From: Theobroma cacao
Lineage: Eukaryota; Streptophyta; Magnoliopsida; Malvales; Malvaceae
Reading direction: 5' to 3'
Length of the DNA: 64,000 bases
NCBI RefSeq assembly: GCF_000208745.1
Contig: NC_030855.1
Location: 7,202,166 to 7,266,165 of the forward strand
Part shown: one piece after another, positions 36,011 through 47,987 of the stretch
Layout of the letters: each line of letters starts with the position of its first letter
How positions within the stretch are numbered: the stretch's first letter is position 1
The notes under the pieces: model-generated
What the model was told of the DNA's origin: nothing
The model's input: only the letters and a program-made list of their open reading frames with translations
Databases searched by the model: none
Made by a program: the position numbers and the translations under genes

Positions 36011-37570
36011 TGATAATTCTATTTTATAGAATTATTATTATCTCAAATTGTTCTTAAAATTTAACTAAGTTCTTGAGTTTAGGTTAGGATTTATTTATTT
36101 TTAGTTATTTTTCTAATTAGTTTATTTTTATTAAGTTATTTTATTTTATGTTTATTTGCCTTAGTTTAGTTATTATTTATTAGTTTTTATGTTTGTGTAG
36201 GACTCTAAAGGAATAAAACTTAACTTGGTGGAGAAAGGTGTTTAAAGAGCTTGGGCCCTATTCGTACGTGTCATGGTATTTTGAGCATAACCTCCACTCC
36301 AGATGTCCAAATGAGGTGATTATTGAACTATTGAAAAGTTAAGAGATAGAACTACAACTTTTATGTAACAATGTGCCAGTTCTACCTTGAAGATGGAGAA
36401 AATCGCATTAGAAGTTGACAGAGTGCAATAGTAGGCAAGAGAAGGCCTAAATTCAAGGGAGCACTATTGCTTAGATGGGGTGTGCTGCGGTGTTGAAGAG
36501 AAAATTTTGAAAAAATTGTTGCGGGAAAGAAAAGGGTGCAGGTTAATTTAAGTTTTATGGGCTCTACACTTATTCTAAGTCCACATTAAGAGTCATTAGG
36601 CTAAACTCGTTTAGTTTTAAAAAAATTAGGCTAAATTTCGAGTACAAATAGATAGCTCGATGAGAAGTTAGTTGTAAAATGAAACATCCTAAGAGAGATT
36701 CAAGAAGTTAGAAGTTGAGGTTGAAAATTGAATATCAAGGCTTCCAAAATTTGTTTATTATCTTTCTTAGCTTTTATTATTCTTGTTACTCTTGATAGCT
36801 AAACTTCATATGCTTTTATTTATTATTGCAATTATGAGTAGCTAAATTTCTTTTTGTAGGATTGCATTTGAACTCACATATAGTCTAAATTTTGAATCTC
36901 TTTCTTGCTTTAATTCAATGGTATTGGATTGTTTATTCCAATTTGTTCTTAATGCCTTTAATCGCTTGATCACCAATTAAATTGATTTAGAAACCTAAAC
37001 ATAACTTAGGAAAAGGAGTTTAGTGTAGACTAAAATTGGAATAGCATATAATCATATTTATTTACTTCGTTGAATGAATTGATTTGTATATAGGATAGGG
37101 ATATACCTATTTGCCGTATATAGCTAGTATTAGAACTTGAATTTAATGAATCTATTTTAATTTCAATTCACATAAGACTATAGTGTTTTGATTAAAGTCG
37201 ATATTTTTATAAGAGTGTCGAGAGAGCCTTATAAACAATTGAGGATTCTAGGCTAGTAACTCAATTCATTAGAATAAATTAAGAGAAAAAAAGTGAGATT
37301 TAGATGAAGTATGAAGGATATTGTAATCCTAGGCTTGTCTAATTTGATTTTTATTCAATTAAAATTTGTTTTAATTTTTTAATTATTGTTAATTAGTTTT
37401 TTTTTTAAGTAATTTTTAGTTTAATTAGTTCTCAACTTTTAATTGTTTGAATAAAATTAAATTGTGTTAATTTTAGTAATTAGTGAAATTTTAGATCAAT
37501 TTTTTCTAGGATCGATACTCTGCTTACTATTATACTATCTATTCGATACATATACTTACGTAAGTAGAAT
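36011..37570 (+). mobile_element. 3' LTR (about 1.56 kb) of the TGATAACTCTAT family
   Basis: Starts TGATAATTCTATTTTATAGA immediately after the polypurine tract. It shares with the LTRs at 45749-47338 and 37814-39315 the phrases AGATGTCCAAATGAGGTGAT / AAGTTAAGAGATAGAAC, GATTGCATTTGAACTCA, TTAATGCCTTTAATCGCTTG, ATCACCAATTAAATTGATTT, ATTGTAATCCTAGGCTTGTC and GGATCGATACTCTGCTTACT...ACTTACGTAAGT at its end. The right end is approximate. It abuts the end of the broken transposon ORF at 37571, which suggests that one of the two was truncated by the other's insertion. Confidence 0.7.
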
Positions 37571-37808
37571 TTAAAATAATATATCTTGAAGGAGATCAAG
37601 ACGTTTAGCATTCACATTAATCCTCTTCATCATAGCATCAAGTCTTGCATCTGTACCCATGTTAGGCATAGCACTCGAAGATGGTTTGGTTGGAGCTATT
37701 TGAGGCATATCCTCATCATCATTATCATTAGCGGCCTCTCTTGGCGTGCCCTCTTGTGAACCCATATGCTTGTCTCAACATTCTCGCAATAACCCATCTT
37801 AGAAATGG
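37571..37808 (-). pseudogene. Transposon protein ORF, 3' part (after solo LTR)
   Basis: An acidic, Pro/Ser/Met-rich frame (NDNDDEDMPQIAPTKPSSSA...ARLDAMMKRINVNAKRLD). It continues the protein seen on the minus strand at 39321-39911 once the solo LTR at 37814-39315 is taken out of the way. Such a linker followed by a short coiled coil is usual at the end of the plant transposon protein domain found in Athila-like and related retroelements. The end runs into the LTR at 36011-37570. Confidence 0.55.
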
Positions 37809-37813
37809 TGGCT

Positions 37814-39315
37814 TGTTGTTCAATTTATTACCCACACAAGTATACGTATCGTAAAGATAATATAATGATGAGTAAAGAGTCGATCTCAAAGGGAATTGAA
37901 TTCATTCTTACATTAATTACTAAAATTACATGCTAATTTTATCCAAACACTAAAAATTGAATTAAAAAGCAAAACTTAAAAGCTAAAACTACTCTAAATT
38001 TACTCAGCAAAATTACTTTTCTAAACTTTATTGACTTTTAGACCTAAGATTATGATGTCTCTCAATATTTCATCTGATTATTGTCTCTCTCTCTTAACTT
38101 AGCTTAACGGATTAAGTTGCTAACTTAGAGTCCCAAATTATTTACAAGTCTCTGTCGAGTTTCTCATAAAAATATCTTTTCCAATTAATTTACTATATGT
38201 ATATACAAATTAAATTAAAGAAAGACTCATTAAGTTCGTGCTCTAATTTTGGTTACGTATGGGTTATAGGTGTATGTCTACTCTATATGCAAATCAAACC
38301 ACCTAATCAACTAAGTGTATTCGATCATACGCTATTCTATTCAAGGTCTACCTAAATCTCCTTCATCTAGGTTTAACCTAAGTTTCCAATTCAATGCAAT
38401 TGGTGATCAGGCAATTAGAAGCATTAAGAACAAAATAAAATAAACAACTTAAATTCATCAAACATAAGCAAAAGAAAGATAAATAAATTAGACTACGTTT
38501 TGAGTTCAATCATAATCTTAGATTAATAATTTAGTTCCCCATCAAGTCACACATTATTATCGAATTAAGTTTAAACATTCAAATCAACTAAGAAAAATAC
38601 GAGAATAACAAAAGGATGATAGAACACAAGAATTTATAATCTTGATCTTCCAAATCTTCTTGACTCTTTCAAATTCTTCTCAGCTTTAATGACTTTGTGG
38701 CTTGATTCTCAGTTGTCAATCTGGTGTTTCGCTCTCTTTTTTAAAAGTACTTTGAAAGGTTGTTTTTGTAGTGCTTTGAAGTTAAGTCAAGTTGGGTGAA
38801 GAAAAAAGTCAATTCGAATAAGGATTTTCTCATTAGACTACGTGAGTCGTAGCCTCAACCCATTAATTAGTAGAAATCGTAATTGCTTTAAAACCACTAT
38901 AGTGCTTCAACTTCGACATGATTTTTGACCATCTTCCAAGCCAAACTAGGTGAGGTGGTAAACATGAAAGTTGTATCTTTTTCTTTTAGATTTTCAATGG
39001 TCCATGAATCACCTTATTTATCTGTAGAGAGAGTTATGATCAAAATACCAAAACATATGCAATGGAGGTTTGCACCTTCAAATTATTCTTCCTTTATTAA
39101 ATACTTACAAAAGCACAACTAAATCAATAACAACCTATCTTAATCACATTAACACCAAATTAAGTAAAAATTAACTAAAATTAGATTGACTCACCTAAAT
39201 TAATTAACTTAAAATAATTTAACTAAAACCTACTAATTTCTATGCATTATGACAAGAATTAAGCTAAATTATTATCAAAATAAAGTCCAAATAACTCTAT
39301 ATCATAGAGTTATCA
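37814..39315 (-). mobile_element. Solo LTR, 1.50 kb, TGGCT target duplication
   Basis: On the minus strand it runs from TGATAACTCTATGATATAGA to TGAACAACA. The 5-bp direct repeat TGGCT flanks it (37809-37813 and 39316-39320). Its length and internal phrases match the LTRs at 36011 and 45749. It interrupts the transposon protein reading frame that lies on both sides, so it is younger than that element. No internal genes; the 65-residue frame at 38925 is chance. Confidence 0.88.
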
Positions 39316-39320
39316 TGGCT

Positions 39321-40150
39321 CTATGAAGATTCCTCATCTTGGGTTGTGATACTACATCATCCACGGATACATCAATATTAAAGTGTTGTAACGAGAGGGT
39401 GATGACTTGACCATACATAAGACTTGTTTTAGTTCCAACAACAATTTTCTTCATAGCCGCAAAGATGAAACTGGCAAGATCAATTAAAGTTTGTGCCTTG
39501 ATATGATGTAAAAACAACAAGTCCTTTCCATTCACTAATGAATGCTTCCTAGGTACAAAGCCTCAAGGTCCAACTAAATACTGTTTACATTGATATCATG
39601 TGTAGAATTGTATCCATCATGGATAGCTTAACAACTGAGTCAGGAATACTAACATTGTTTACATACAACTCTTGCTCTAAATCATATACAACTAAATTAT
39701 CACTAATGTTGGTCATTGCATTAGGGGTACAATGAAGCTCAAACATATCCTTAATCAGCTTAAGAGTTATCTTGAATAGTTTATCCATGATATAGGTGGT
39801 GAAAGCATTTTTTATAAGAGTGTATTGCATTGCTTTCATCCCTATAGGTTGTGCTTGCATTGCTGTAGAAAACTCTGACCATTTCTCATACATTGGGTTA
39901 TTAAAGCTCAAATAATTGTACTAACCCAAGACTCTAAAATTTTCAATATACAGGAAACCAATTCCTTCAAAAAATTTAATATTTATTGTCCGGGCCATGG
40001 TGGACAGTCTTGAAGGCAAAGGAGTTCTTGTAGCATTCATAAGCCTCGTTGGTGAGAAAGTTTAGTGCTTGTAACCAAGTTGTATTTGAAGAGCTTCCCT
40101 GATTTCTTTGAGCAATAAGCTTATAACATTTTGGTGGTAATCAACTACGA
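39321..40150 (-). pseudogene. Plant transposon protein ORF, 5' part, degenerate
   Basis: Two minus-strand open pieces, 39585-39911 (NPMYEKWSEFSTAMQAQPIG...) and 39321-39535 (NGKDLLFLHHIKAQTLIDLA...VGTKTSLMYGQVITL...), form parts of a helical protein of the type annotated as putative plant transposon protein in Athila-like and chimeric retroelements. Frameshifts separate them, and coding-like sequence with stops reaches back to about 40150. The frame is then cut by the solo LTR and resumes at 37808. The assignment to a retroelement is from family style; no reverse transcriptase is nearby. Confidence 0.5.
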
Positions 40151-41700
40151 AGAATAATCAACTATGAAAAGCCAAACTTGAGTGTAAGACTCGAAAAGAC
40201 GACTACAGCACTGTATAATTAAATTTCTAGGTTTTAAGTGATTTATAATTGAACCAAAATACCCTATTTATAGTGGAAAGATTTTGGGGGTTTTTAATGG
40301 GTTCAATGAATTTTGAAATCCTAAGCGTGATGAACTTTGAAAAGAGGATGAATATTAGAAAATTTTGATGAATTTGGATGAATGAAGAATTCAAGGTATT
40401 TAAGACACCAACAGTCATAGTAGACTATACATGGGCTATAGTCGCCTATGGTTTTCAAAATTGTAATTTTTCACTATTTAAAAACATGGCTTAGTCGACC
40501 CTCTAAATACATATAGTTGATTATGTCTCTTAAAAAAGCAAGTTTGGAATTTTAAATCACACTTAAACAAAGCTAGGCTTCTTGAGAAAGATTGAGAAAT
40601 AAATGGGCCTTATTTGGTACACAATTATGCATGACTGAAGATCTATTCTTAAAATTTAAAGATTATTTGAAAAATTATGATGAAAAATTCGAAGGACTTA
40701 AGATAGGATGACTTAAGTGCATGGTGTATGCATGTACGATATGAACAAAATATAATGCATCATAACATAATAATTCATGTATACATACAAGAGTACTCAC
40801 ATAAGCAATCAACTAGATGATTAATAATTCATAGACTCATTCAATCAAGTAGATTAAGAACACATACACACTTGTTCACACAAATATAGTTACATGAATG
40901 CATAGTTAAATGAACAACAAACTATACTAACCACAAATATCAAAAATATTTTAACTATAGTGAGGAGCATATAATGATTCTATGTTTCAATCATTCAAGC
41001 AACAATTAAGAGCATCATTGTGTACAACATTAATATGGCGTTTGACGAATATTACCAATAATGTAGAACACCATTTGTTGAGATCTCACCAAGCTCATTG
41101 TTGAAGATTTCAAGTGCTCAATCATCATAAGACAATGTCAATGATCAAATCCCCCTTAATCATTCATTAAATTGCTTTCAGTAAGGAGAAGGAGTTAAGT
41201 AGTTAATCACATCAAAATATAATCTTATCTTTCCTTAGATGGATCAAGAGATAAATATGAGGATGGATAACGATCATATAATAGATGAGTATTAAAAAGA
41301 ATCTTTAATATGTCAATCTCATACTCATATATTCTAGGAACTTAGTAAGGTATGAGTATTTAAATAAATATTCAATATATGCTTCAAATACTCATAATTT
41401 GAATAGTGTGTACACATTTGTTCCAATGTATGTCCAAGATGTCATCAAGCATTAATTGTCAGTTTCATCATACATTGTCTAAACACTATCAATCAACCAT
41501 TTTGCAATAAATTTTCTAATGATAATTCAAAAGATAATTTCTTTAACAAGAGTATATCATCATTAAGTACCTTTGGCAAGCAAATTTCTCAATTTCTTAA
41601 GCCATGTGTCAAATTAAATATGTAGGAATTGATAATCAATAATGCATATGCCATACCTCAATGCTTTTATTACAAATGAATGATTTAATTTGCCTCTCTC
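40151..41700. other. Retroelement debris, no intact gene
   Basis: Contains TAGTCGACC / AGTCGCCTATGG-like phrases (about 40410-40530) of the kind found in some copia LTRs; similar GGTCGACTATCG phrases occur near 44220-44310. Positions 40700-41600 are AT-rich with no readable frame. This may be the left part of the copia element whose gag relic follows, but no LTR ends were found. Confidence 0.35.
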
Positions 41701-42800
41701 TCTTGTGTTATTGATTTAGATAATATATGCTCCTCTTACGAAAAGAAAACTCAAACATTTGTTTTTGGTACCCAAATTTTCTTGGGTCCTTTATGGTTAG
41801 TAACCTTGGTTCTCTTATGAATCTTATTAACTTCTACCACCTCACCTTGTGGAAGTTAGGTTCCGTTGGGAACTTATACATATTTACCTACTTTATCTCT
41901 TTGTATAACAATTCTATAAGATCAAGATAAGGAAAAATGTCCAAATTTGAGACATGAAGTGCAACTAGAAAACCATCATATTTTTCATTTTCTTTAACAA
42001 AGAAATTCTTAAGATGAGTTTCTGTTTGTGTAAAGTCATAGCTTAGTCCTTCCTTGTTAAAGAATGCTATTTGCAATACCAACTTGTCATTCAATTTTTG
42101 TTGGTTATTTTGAAACTTAAAGAGCGTGTCATGCAAAATATCATTTTTCTTTTTCAACAAATCAATTTCATTTTGTATGTCTTTCATATTGTTTTCTAGC
42201 TCAATCCTAGCCTTAATTAGGTTCTCATTCTCATCCTTAAGTTTTCTTATGATGCTTTTGTGTAGTAAAATTCTCTCTTCAAATTCAAAAATAAGATTAT
42301 CATAAGCATCTTACAATTCATTAAATGTATAATCATTTTCTTTATGAGTGCATGGATCAAGATTATGAGGGATAGGATATATCTTATAATCATCGCGTGC
42401 CATGAACCAAAAATTAGCAATCTTATCATCATCTTTATCTTGTGAATCATTATTATCATTCCGCATTGACATCATTGCCATTTTCTTGAAGTTTCTTGAA
42501 GTGCTCTTCTTGCTTGGGCATTCATACTAGGTGTATCCCAATCTTTGACAATCAACTCATATTAAGCGGTCTTTAAAATGTTCTTCCTTATGCACATTTC
42601 TCCTTGTAGGCTTCTTCCCTCTAAGATTTTTTTCTCATTAATCTATTGAGTTTCTACCAAACATGGTTGTGTCCTCTTCATTTTCACTCTCGCTCCTATT
42701 GTTTCTATGTTTTTCCTTCTCAACTATGGATTTTAAAGCTACTTCTTTTTTCTCAATCATATCTTTGAGTTGTTCAAAGCTACAACGCTAAAATGCACCA
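41701..42800 (-). pseudogene. Ty1/copia gag relic with coiled coil
   Basis: The minus strand gives, from about 42500 downward, a degenerate acidic segment followed by WFMARDDY-like sequence, then FNELQDAYDNLIFEFEERIL, and a 99-residue coiled coil (41888-42187) with MKDIQNEIDLLKKKNDILHD. Near 41800 is GPKKIWVPKTN, a phrase typical of the region between gag and protease/integrase of plant copia polyproteins. Several frameshifts and stops interrupt it. I found no integrase or reverse transcriptase downstream. Confidence 0.6.
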
Positions 42801-43950
42801 ATACCCCATAGTAAATCCAAAGAGCACAACACTGCAACACTGGTGAAGTGAGGCTGCGATGCTAACTTAAAAATGAGCACCATTCATTGGCCCGAGGCCA
42901 CAGTGCAGCAGTGCCAAGGAAGGTAGCATCGTGGTGCTAGCTGTGTTTTTGTATTTTGCATGTTACATAATTTTCAAAATTAGGGCTTTTGAGGCTATTT
43001 AAAGGGCTTTTTTTAGAGGTTTTAAAGAGAAGATAAAGAATAGCTATTTTGGAGAAAAAGAGCCAAAAACAAAGCAAGAGAATTCAAGGGAGAATTAAGA
43101 TCAACAAAGCTTCAAAATATAGTTTATCTTTCTTCTTTTGTTTTTCTGTTATTTTCTTTGACTTGGATTAATGGTTAATTTTTTTTGAATGATGTATTTA
43201 GTTAATATTATGAGCTAATTTACTTTTTCTAGGATTATGATTGAACTCAATATGTAATTTGAATTTTTAATCTCTCTTTCGCTTATTTTCAATGGAATAT
43301 GAGTTGTTTATTCAAATTCTGTATTTAATGCTTTTAATTGCTTGATCACCAATTAAATTGATTCAGATATTAAATACAACTTGACGAAAGGAGTTTAGAT
43401 TAGGCCATGAATGAAATAGAATGTGTTCAAATTCATTCAGTTGTTTAGGTGATTTGATTTGCATATAAGATAAATATATAACTAAGTGTCGCATGTAGCC
43501 AAGATTAGAGCACAAACTTAATGAATCTTTCTTTAGTTGAATTTATATAGACATATAATAAATTAATTGGGAGAGATATTTTTCTAAGAACCTCAACAGA
43601 GACTTATAAATGAATTGGGACGTTAGGTTAACAATTTAATCCATTGAATTAAGTTTAAAGAGAGAAAGAAAATTCAAATGAAGTATTAAGGGACATTATA
43701 ATCCTAAGCTTTTTATTAATTGAATTTTTCTAGTAAAGTTTTACCCATTAGCTTTTAAATTCAATTTAGTTATTATTTAGTTTTAGTTTTGCTTTTATTT
43801 AATCATTTTTATTTGGTTATTTGAATAAGATTGGGTTGTATTAATTTTAGTATTTAGCAAAAGTTGGTGCAATTTTCTGTGGGATTTGACATTCTACTTA
43901 CTCTTATATTACTTGTTATGATACATACATTTATGTGATAAAATCGACAA
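42801..43950 (+). mobile_element. LTR of the TGATAACTCTAT family, 5'-truncated
   Basis: Matches the last 1.1-1.2 kb of the LTR at 45749-47338: GGCTTTTGAGGCTATTTAAA (TATTTAAA likely serving as TATA box), AAGATCAACAAAGCTTCAAA, GGATTATGATTGAACTCAAT, TTAATTGCTTGATCACCAAT, CATTATAATCCTAAGC and GGATTTGACATTCTACTTAC at the end. The first 400 bp are missing. Confidence 0.65.
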
Positions 43951-44879
43951 TTATAGGATATAAAGATGGGAGTGAAAGTACGAAGAAATTTTAGCTCATG
44001 AAGGCTTGGTTTATCTTATTTTCTTTCAAGACTTTGATCCTCAAGAGTTTGGCCTTTTTATTTCTTCTTCCTCACTTTGAAATGTTCCCAAATGGTCCTT
44101 TTTATAGATAAAGAAGTCTTGGAGCTGTTGGAGGTGATTAAAGTAAGAAATTAACCGTTTTTCTTTTGAATTTTGTGTCTAACTATCATCCATACTAGAA
44201 AGCTTGTATTTTTCTCATCAAAACTTGGAAGGTCAACTGGCATTCTTTTAAGGTTGACTATGGCACTATTCTAGGGTTGATTATAGGCTTTATGGGGTCG
44301 ACTATCGTTGTGGTTTTTCCAATTTTTCTTGTCTATTCTTGCATAGTATTGACTTACCTTACTCTAAGATCAATTGGAGCTTTGTTTCTTAAGATTCCTT
44401 TACATTTTAGCATGTAACTTTGGCCATATCTTCCTTGTGATCAAATGTTGAGTGATGACTAAGTTTCTTGACTTGAAACAAGCTTGGTGTGGTGGACATT
44501 GATGATCTTTGAATGCTTTGAGATAAACTTCACCATTTAAGAACCTATATTGCAACTTCAACATCTCAAAAGTAAATGTTAAAGGCATCATAAATAAAAC
44601 TCTTTTAAGAAAATTTAACACTCATACAATTAACTCATTCAAGCTTCTAGACATTTGTAGAACAAACGTGTGATGGTTCAATAGTTACAAGAATTCATAC
44701 AACTAAAACAATCAAGCTCATAATCATGTAAAAACAAATATGTAAGAGCTAAATCATTTTAAAAATTTGTCAAAGATCATTCAAGTAATGTTCAAACAAA
44801 TTTGATCATTTTGTCATAATCAAAACTATAATCATTTTAAAGCTAACAATTGTTTTACAATGTAATGTTGTACAAATAA
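43951..44879. other. Retroelement debris, no gene supported
   Basis: Includes GGTCAACTGGCATTC, GGTTGACTATGG and GGGTCGACTATCG repeats at about 44230-44310, of the style seen in copia LTRs. The 73-residue minus frame at 44400 lacks features. Confidence 0.35.
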
Positions 44880-45035
44880 AGAACAACTAGAACAAGTGAA
44901 TAGAACAAATAAAATACTACTTCATGTAGAACAACTAAAACAAGTGAAACACTACTTCATGTAGAACAATTAGAATAAGTGGAGCATTACTTCACGCGGA
45001 ACAACTAAGATAAGTGAAACAACCACTTCATATGG
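44880..45035. repeat. Tandem array of about 45-bp GAACAACTAGAACAAGTGAA units
   Basis: Three to four copies of an ACTTCATGTAGAACAACTAA, then AACAAGTGAAACACT unit, increasingly diverged to the right (ACTTCACGCGGAACAACTAA). Confidence 0.8.
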
Positions 45036-45159
45036 AAAACAATGTAAGCAACTCAGAATAAGTGGCAAGATTCATGAGTTACCTTCATCTTGTAATGTTC
45101 CGAAAAGTTTGGCTTGGGGGTTTAGATATCATGGTAGTTAAGAGGTCTTCCTCTTATCC

Positions 45160-45320
45160 TATTCCTGAAATACAAGTGTTCCCCCTCTTACCTTGTTCTC
45201 ATGTACCTGTTTATGTACACCTTTTCTCTTGTACCTGTTCACGTACACCTTTTTTCTTTTAACTTGTTCTCATATAGCTTTTCATGTATACCTCTTCTCT
45301 ATTACCTTCCACTTGAGAAC
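45160..45320. repeat. Short imperfect repeats of CTTGTTCTCATGTACCTGTT type
   Basis: Three imperfect copies of CTTGTTCTCATGTACCTGTT, then TATGTACACCTTTTCTCTTG, with a period of about 40 bp. The region 45321-45748 that follows holds an AT-rich stretch with no gene. Confidence 0.65.
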
Positions 45321-45748
45321 AAATCTTATTACACCTAATTACTTCAACGGTCATATAATGAGTTTTAACCGTTAATCATTATATGCAATAAAATCACCAT
45401 TTTAATATCCACATAATGGGTTATAGTAATGGTTACTCACATTAAAACTCGTCATAATAATGTCATTCATTACGCACATTAAAGCTTATTCTTGAGTAAC
45501 CACCACTTCTGGCATTATATATAGAATCTTCACAATTTATTAGGGGACCTTCACTTTTCTAGAGCTTTTCTCTCTAGCCTCTTTCTCTAATTCTCTTTTA
45601 TATTCTAATTCTTTACCTATTCTCTTCTTATTCTCTTCCATCTGCCACAACACTCAGTAACTTCATGAACTGCTCGGATCTTTCTTTCTGTTGCCTTTGC
45701 TACATCCTTTACTTGTTTGCAATGCTTCCTCTCCCTCTAACAAGAACT

Positions 45749-47338
45749 TGATAACTCTATTTCATAGAGCTATTTTGTCACATTTTGAGTATTAAATTGG
45801 CTAAGTTCTTGCGATTTAGTTTAAGAATTAGGTATTTTTATTTATTTGTCTTAGTTTAGTAAATCATGTTAGGTTGATTTAATTTAAGTTATTTTATTTT
45901 ATTTTGATGATAATTTGCTTTTACTTTAGTTATTATTGAGTTAGTTTGTTGCTTTTGTCGGTGTGCAAATGAAAAGGGCTTCAATTGGTAAAGAAAAGTG
46001 CATAAAGGGTTCATGCTTCTCCTGCACATATTCTAGTATTTTTAGTATAACTCTCATTCTAGAAGTCTACTTGATGTAATTCTTAAGTCATTGGAAAGCT
46101 AAGAGATGAGGCTACAACTTTTATATTTACCACTTTACCCATTCTGGCCCAAATTAAGGAGAAAATAGCATCACAAGTTGATTAAGTGCAATAAAGTGTA
46201 CTAGGAGATAGCAAGTGTAGCGTTGCAGCGCCAAAGAATTAAAGTTGTAACACCCAAAAACCAGAAAGTTGGGCACCACAGCACCAAAAAAGTGGGGATG
46301 CGGTGTCGACACAATATCTTGGACACTCTGAGTCTAGATTTGACTCAAATTAGGTCTTTTTGAAGCTTATTTAAAAGCACCTTTAAAGTAATTGAAAGAC
46401 ACATTTAAGCTTGGGTTTCTTTGAAGGAAAAAAGCTGTCAAGCACTTGAGAAAGCAAAGAAAAATTTGGAGGGTTGAAGATCAAAGACCTAACAATCTTT
46501 AGGTTGCTTTTCTTCTTTGTTTCTTCTTTATTTTTCTTGAATTGTTACTATGGTTAAATTTCTTTGGATATGTTTTTATTATTCATCATGAACTAATTTT
46601 TTTTATCTAGGATTGCAATTGAACTCAACCTATAGTTTGGATTTTTAATTTCTCTCTTACTTATGATCAATGGAATATGAGTTGTTTATTCCAATCTTAA
46701 GTTTAATGCTTTTGAGTGACTAGCCACCAATTAGATTGATTTGGGTATCTAAATGCTACTTGACAAAGAGAGTTTAGTGTAGGCCTTGGATAGAATAACA
46801 TATATTCAAATTTATTTAGACTAACTGCCACCGAATGATTTGATTTATATATAGGATAGACCTATACCTATATGTCATATGTAGCCAAAATTAGAACATG
46901 AGCTTAATGAGTATTTCTTCAATTGAATTTTCACATTCATATAGTGAATTGGTTGGGGGAGATATTTTCATAAGAACCTTGACAAAAACTTATAAATAAT
47001 TTGAGAATTTTAAGTTAGCAACTCAATCTATTTAGTAAGTCAAGAGAGAGAGACAAAATTTAGATGAAATGTTAAGGGATATTGTAATCCTAGGCTTGTT
47101 TTATTGATTGATTTTTCTAGTTGAGATTTGCCTTTTAGTTTTTAGATTCAGTTTAGTTATTATTTAGTTTTGGTGTTGCTTTCAATTAATCACTTAATTT
47201 GATTATTTGAATAAAATTAAGTTGTGTTAATTTTACTACTTAGCAAAAGTTTGTATAATTCTGTGTAGGATTTGACATTCTATTTATCATTATATTACTT
47301 ATTAACAATACGTGCACTTACGTGATAAATTGACAACA
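45749..47338 (+). mobile_element. LTR, 1.59 kb, TGATAACTCTAT family
   Basis: Runs from TGATAACTCTATTTCATAGA to ACTTACGTGATAAATTGACA, then ACA, the same ends as the solo LTR at 37814-39315. It has GCTAAGAGATGAGGCTACAA, GATTGCAATTGAACTCAACC, GTTGTTTATTCCAATCTTAA, ATTGTAATCCTAGGCTTG and GGATTTGACATTC in the family order. The flanking 5-mers (GAACT and AAACC) do not match, and neither a primer site nor a polypurine tract is next to it. It may be one end of a rearranged element rather than a clean solo LTR. Confidence 0.75.
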
Positions 47339-47987
47339 AAACCTCTTTACACCACTGTAATCCCAACTCTAAAACTCTAAACAATAAAGAAACCATATAC
47401 TTGATTGAATTTTTAGCAATTCGAATTGAGTTTTTATCAATTTAAGCTGAGTTATTGAATTCAAGCTAACTTTGCCATCTTATGTTGGTGGACTGCTAAT
47501 TACATTGTAACATGCGTGATTCTTTGCATATTCACATCATTTTTAGTTTAAACAATAGAGATTAAGAGTGTAAGTCTCTCATGTAAGCATTTGATTGTTT
47601 TGAATTGGAAGTCAACCTGTCCAGCCAGTTAACGAGCACAATTGTTACTGGATCGAGCCTTATTAACAGGGTGCCAATTAAAGTTGGATCGCAATTTTGA
47701 TAAAAACTCAACATCAATGGGCGAGGGTGGCAGGCCTTTGGCAAATGAAACTTTAAAGGGTAGATTTGATAATGAGGGAAGATGGGGAGAGAAGTGTGCA
47801 GCTTCCAGGTTGAGCCGTGACCGTTAGGTTGGGTTCCCACTTCTCCTAGCACCTACAATTCAAATGACAACTCCCTGAAAATTTGCAAACTTCTTTTGAC
47901 AAAGAGCTTCCCTTCTCCATGACCAAACACAAACTTCCATTCAACAGAGAAGGGAAAGAGGGGAGAGGGCACATCGTTTGATTTCCG
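47339..47987. other. Intergenic region and promoter of the proline-rich gene
   Basis: Unique-looking sequence that becomes less AT-rich toward 47800. The overlapping frames at 47562-47852 on both strands have no recognisable features. A purine-rich leader (AGAAGGGAAAGAGGGGAGAG) lies about 40 bp before the ATG at 47988. No TATA box is obvious. Confidence 0.45.
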
